NCBI RefSeq assembly: GCF_010093535.1
Contig: NW_022985183.1
Span: 842,956 to 906,955 of the forward strand
Direction of reading: 5' to 3'
Source of the DNA: Lindgomyces ingoldianus
Taxonomy: Eukaryota > Ascomycota > Dothideomycetes > Pleosporales > Lindgomycetaceae
Length of the DNA stretch: 64,000 nucleotides
How positions within the stretch are numbered: the first letter of the stretch is position 1; every line of letters begins with the position of its first letter. Below the pieces are notes generated by a model. It worked only from the letters and a program-made list of their open reading frames with translations, searched no databases and was not told where the DNA came from. This document shows, one piece after another, positions 61,653 to 64,000 of the stretch. A program made the translations under genes and the position numbers.

Positions 61653-64000
61653 TTAATGCGCCCGCACCCTGACGTCGGCACCTGATTCGAGCAGCAGCTT
61701 CACTATCATCTCGTGGCCTCGTTCTGAAGCTGCCTGGAGCGCGTTTTCGTTGCCGTACCATCCACTCTGCGCGTTGACGTCGGCGCCTGCTTCGAGCAGC
61801 AGCTTCACTATCGTCTCGTGGNNNNNNNNNNNNNNNNNNNNNNNNNNNNNNNNNNNNNNNNNNNNNNNNNNNNNNNNNNNNNNNNNNNNNNNNNNNNNNN
61901 NNNNNNNNNNNNNNNNNNNNNNNNNNNNNNNNNNNNNNNNNNNNNNNNNNNNNNNNNNNNNNNNNNNNNNNNNNNNNNNNNNNNNNNNNNNNNNNNNNNN
62001 NNNNNNNNNNNNNNNNNNNNNNNNNNNNNNNNNNNNNNNNNNNNNNNNNNNNNNNNNNNNNNNNNNNNNNNNNNNNNNNNNNNNNNNNNNNNNNNNNNNN
62101 NNNNNNNNNNNNNNNNNNNNNNNNNNNNNNNNNNNNNNNNNNNNNNNNNNNNNNNNNNNNNNNNNNNNNNNNNNNNNNNNNNNNNNNNNNNNNNNNNNNN
62201 NNNNNNNNNNNNNNNNNNNNNNNNNNNNNNNNNNNNNNNNNNNNNNNNNNNNNNNNNNNNNNNNNNNNNNNNNNNNNNNNNNNNNNNNNNNNNNNNNNNN
62301 NNNNNNNNNNNNNNNNNNNNNNNNNNNNNNNNNNNNNNNNNNNNNNNNNNNNNNNNNNNNNNNNNNNNCCATCCACTCTGCGCGTTGACGTCGGCGCCTG
62401 CTTCGAGCAGCAGCTTCACTATCGTCTCGTGGTCTCGTTCTGAAGCCGCCTGGAGCGCGTTGCCGTACCTTCCACCCTGCGCGTTGACTTCAGCGCCTGC
62501 ATCGAGCAGCAGCTTCACTATCGTCTCGTGACCTTCGTATGAAGCCGCCTGGAGTGCGTTGTCGTTGCCGTACCTTCCACTCTGCGCGTTGACGTCAGCG
62601 CCTGCTTCGAGCAGCAGCTTCACTATCGTCTCGTGGCCTCGTACTGAAGCCGCGTGGAGAGCGTTGCCGTACCTTCCACCCTGCGCGTTGACGTCGGCGC
62701 CCTTGTCGAGCAGCAGCTTCACCATTCTTTGATGTCCATGTCCTGCCGCAAGATATAGGAGGGTCTGGCCATAGCTATCTCTTCTTTCCAATACGAGTGC
62801 TGTCTCCCTTACTTGGTTTAGGAGCAGTGCCTCTAATACAATTGGTAATCCGAATCGTGCTGTAAGATGTAATCCCGTGCTGTCCTTAGGGTATGCCTGG
62901 CTATACCCCTGATACGTGTATTTTGGACGTGAGAGTACCTGCGCAGCGCAAGAAACCAATTCTTTGTGGGAAAGAAATGAGCAAGCTAGCTCACATATCT
63001 GATCTTCCACTGTTACTGCATGCTCTCCCCAGTGCTTGGCAGCATAGTCTAAGAACTGGCTTTCTTGAAGCCTCTCTTCAAACTCTTGGTTAGAGGAGCA
63101 GCTCCCAGTTTTAAATATGCTAAGTGATAAGTAGGTGAGGCATGTGGAGGCAATGTATAATTGAGCGCCAGGATCCCATGCATCTCGAATACGGTCGAAG
63201 TATTCTTGGGTGGTGTAATGCACAAGACGGATGACAGCGCTTTCTTGATCAACAACAACCAGTCCAGCACAGACGGACAATAGGTCCTCAACATCAGGTA
63301 TGTTCTCGGTATCGAGATCCGCCTCGTCCGGCTCTACTGCCAGAGCACAGCACATCTCCGTCGTGGTAAGCGGTCTTTTCGCATACGTGATCCACGACAG
63401 TACTTTTTTGGCTAGTTCGTAATCTCCGCTTAACTGGCCTTCTATGCGCTGGATAGCTTCCTTGTATGCATGGTCGAGTGCGGCTGAGCCTTTAGAGAGC
63501 TTAGCTAGCGTTGACTTTACGTCCTTCACTGTTCTCTTATCCAGCAGGGAATCAGTGTGGAGGCGAGCAAGAAGAAACCTAAGAACATGTAAGTCTGCGT
63601 TATATTACAATTTAGCTAGGAAGAGCATACATGCCGTCTACTGCCTCCACGATCTTTTCCTGGACAATCTCTTGTAGCGCAGAGTTGCGCTGAATACACT
63701 TTGGGAGTCGGCATATCTGGCCAGCCACGAATCGCTTCACATCTTCTTTGCTCGCCTGCACCTCCAGCTTCAGCGCTTGGTTAAACCAGTCCACAATCTC
63801 TGGGATGAAACGGGAGGTGGCCATTAGGCGAACGTCCCGTCCCACTTGGAGATCACGCAGTTTGGTCAGAAACTGGCGCCGCGTGCCGTCGCTGTCCTGA
63901 CATTCATCCAGAGCATCGATCACAATATAGACAGTAGAGTAACGTGCAAGCACATCTCGGAGTGCGCTAAAGACCTCATCAGGCGATGGCCTGGTTCCTC
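61653..64000 (-). CDS. NACHT-ankyrin NLR-like protein, 5' partial, with assembly gap
   Basis: Minus strand; the 5' end lies beyond 64000. Exon 63631-64000 encodes the middle of a NACHT-type NTPase with the Walker B-like YIVIDALDECQ and a following LMATSRFIPEI sensor-like segment. A 52-bp GT-AG intron (63579-63630) joins it to a second exon; the splice creates GMFLLARLHTDSL, a motif typical of fungal NACHT-ankyrin proteins. Next comes a winged-helix-like region (KKVLSWITYAKRPLTTTEM, then VIRLVHYTTQEYF) and then ankyrin repeats of 33-35 residues to a TAA at 61653-61655. The N-terminal effector domain is not visible. Such proteins act in heterokaryon incompatibility and self/non-self recognition in fungi. 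The 547-N gap interrupts the repeat array, and the frames on its two sides disagree if the gap length is taken literally. Confidence 0.85.
61656..62760 (-). repeat. Ankyrin repeat array, nearly identical units
   Basis: Units of 99-105 bp read as HETIVKLLLEAGADVNAQSG with short variable linkers (YGNALQ or YGNDNALQ). Four units are visible right of the gap, starting with the divergent one near 62660-62760, and about one and a half left of it, ending in a diverged terminal unit (GADVRVRAH). The similarity is high at nucleotide level, which points to recent unit duplication or gene conversion. Confidence 0.85.
61822..62368. other. Assembly gap (547 N)
   Basis: A run of N within the ankyrin array. 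The last 60 or so known bases on its left side reappear directly at its right edge, so both gap ends lie at the same place within a repeat unit. This is the expected result of an unresolved tandem repeat. Confidence 0.98.

Noticed and set aside
61606..62531. Long frames on both strands running through the N gap
   Set aside because: Their length is mostly N. Only the minus-strand frames that read ankyrin repeats are meaningful.

Overview
The window looks like a chromosome segment from a filamentous ascomycete (Pezizomycotina). The genes have short GT-AG introns of 52-153 bp. The gene families are fungal: an NRPS-like A-T-R reductase, a GPR1/FUN34/YaaH acetate transporter and a NACHT-ankyrin NLR. 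A 44-kb AT-rich block of transposons carries the C-to-T / G-to-A signature of repeat-induced point mutation (RIP). No bacterial gene organisation, rRNA or tRNA was seen.

Layout. 1-1.7 kb: no supported gene. 1.76-5.59 kb (+): a three-exon NRPS-like adenylation-thiolation-reductase gene with a TATA box. 5.6-13.6 kb: a long tract without a convincing gene, including an AT-rich, RIP-like relic at about 6.3-7.4 kb. 14.08-15.11 kb (+): a four-exon acetate/ammonium transporter-family gene. 15.55-16.16 kb: a Ty3/gypsy integrase relic that starts almost unmutated and becomes RIP-degraded at its end, which marks the edge of the island.

16.1-60.1 kb is a nested transposon island that can be unpicked from target-site duplications. 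A minus-strand Ty3/gypsy chromovirus 'Z' (18393-50793, TSD CTAGA) holds a minus-strand Ty1/copia element 'X' (19943-44748, TSD AAAGG). X holds three insertions: a deleted Fot1-like element 'F1' (20888-22019, TSD TA), a plus-strand Ty3/gypsy chromovirus 'A' (23279-34611, TSD CACTA) and a sister Ty1/copia copy 'Y' (35457-41597, TSD CATAA). A holds its own sister 'B' (25296-30959, TSD CTAGA). Right of Z lie a GC-normal solo LTR (51032-51232, TSD CATGT), a pogo-type transposase relic 'Q' split by a second Fot1-like copy 'F2' (51624-52755), and a palindromic pogo-related element 'P2' (53151-59891) split by a third A/B-family copy 'C' (53809-59473, TSD GCTAG). A sister palindrome, P1b, lies at 16455-17539. 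No intact transposon ORF remains inside the island.

60.1-61.6 kb: GC returns, with remnants of a gypsy 3' end and a Tc1/mariner transposase. 61.65-64.0 kb (-): the 3' part of a NACHT-ankyrin gene (5' end outside the window), with a 547-N gap inside nearly identical ankyrin repeats.

The three host genes show no shared pathway. The best leads are the reconstructable nest, the apparent YCR sequence context of the RIP mutations, an antisense cysteine-rich/coiled-coil ORF carried by Z, and the palindromic pogo-like elements.
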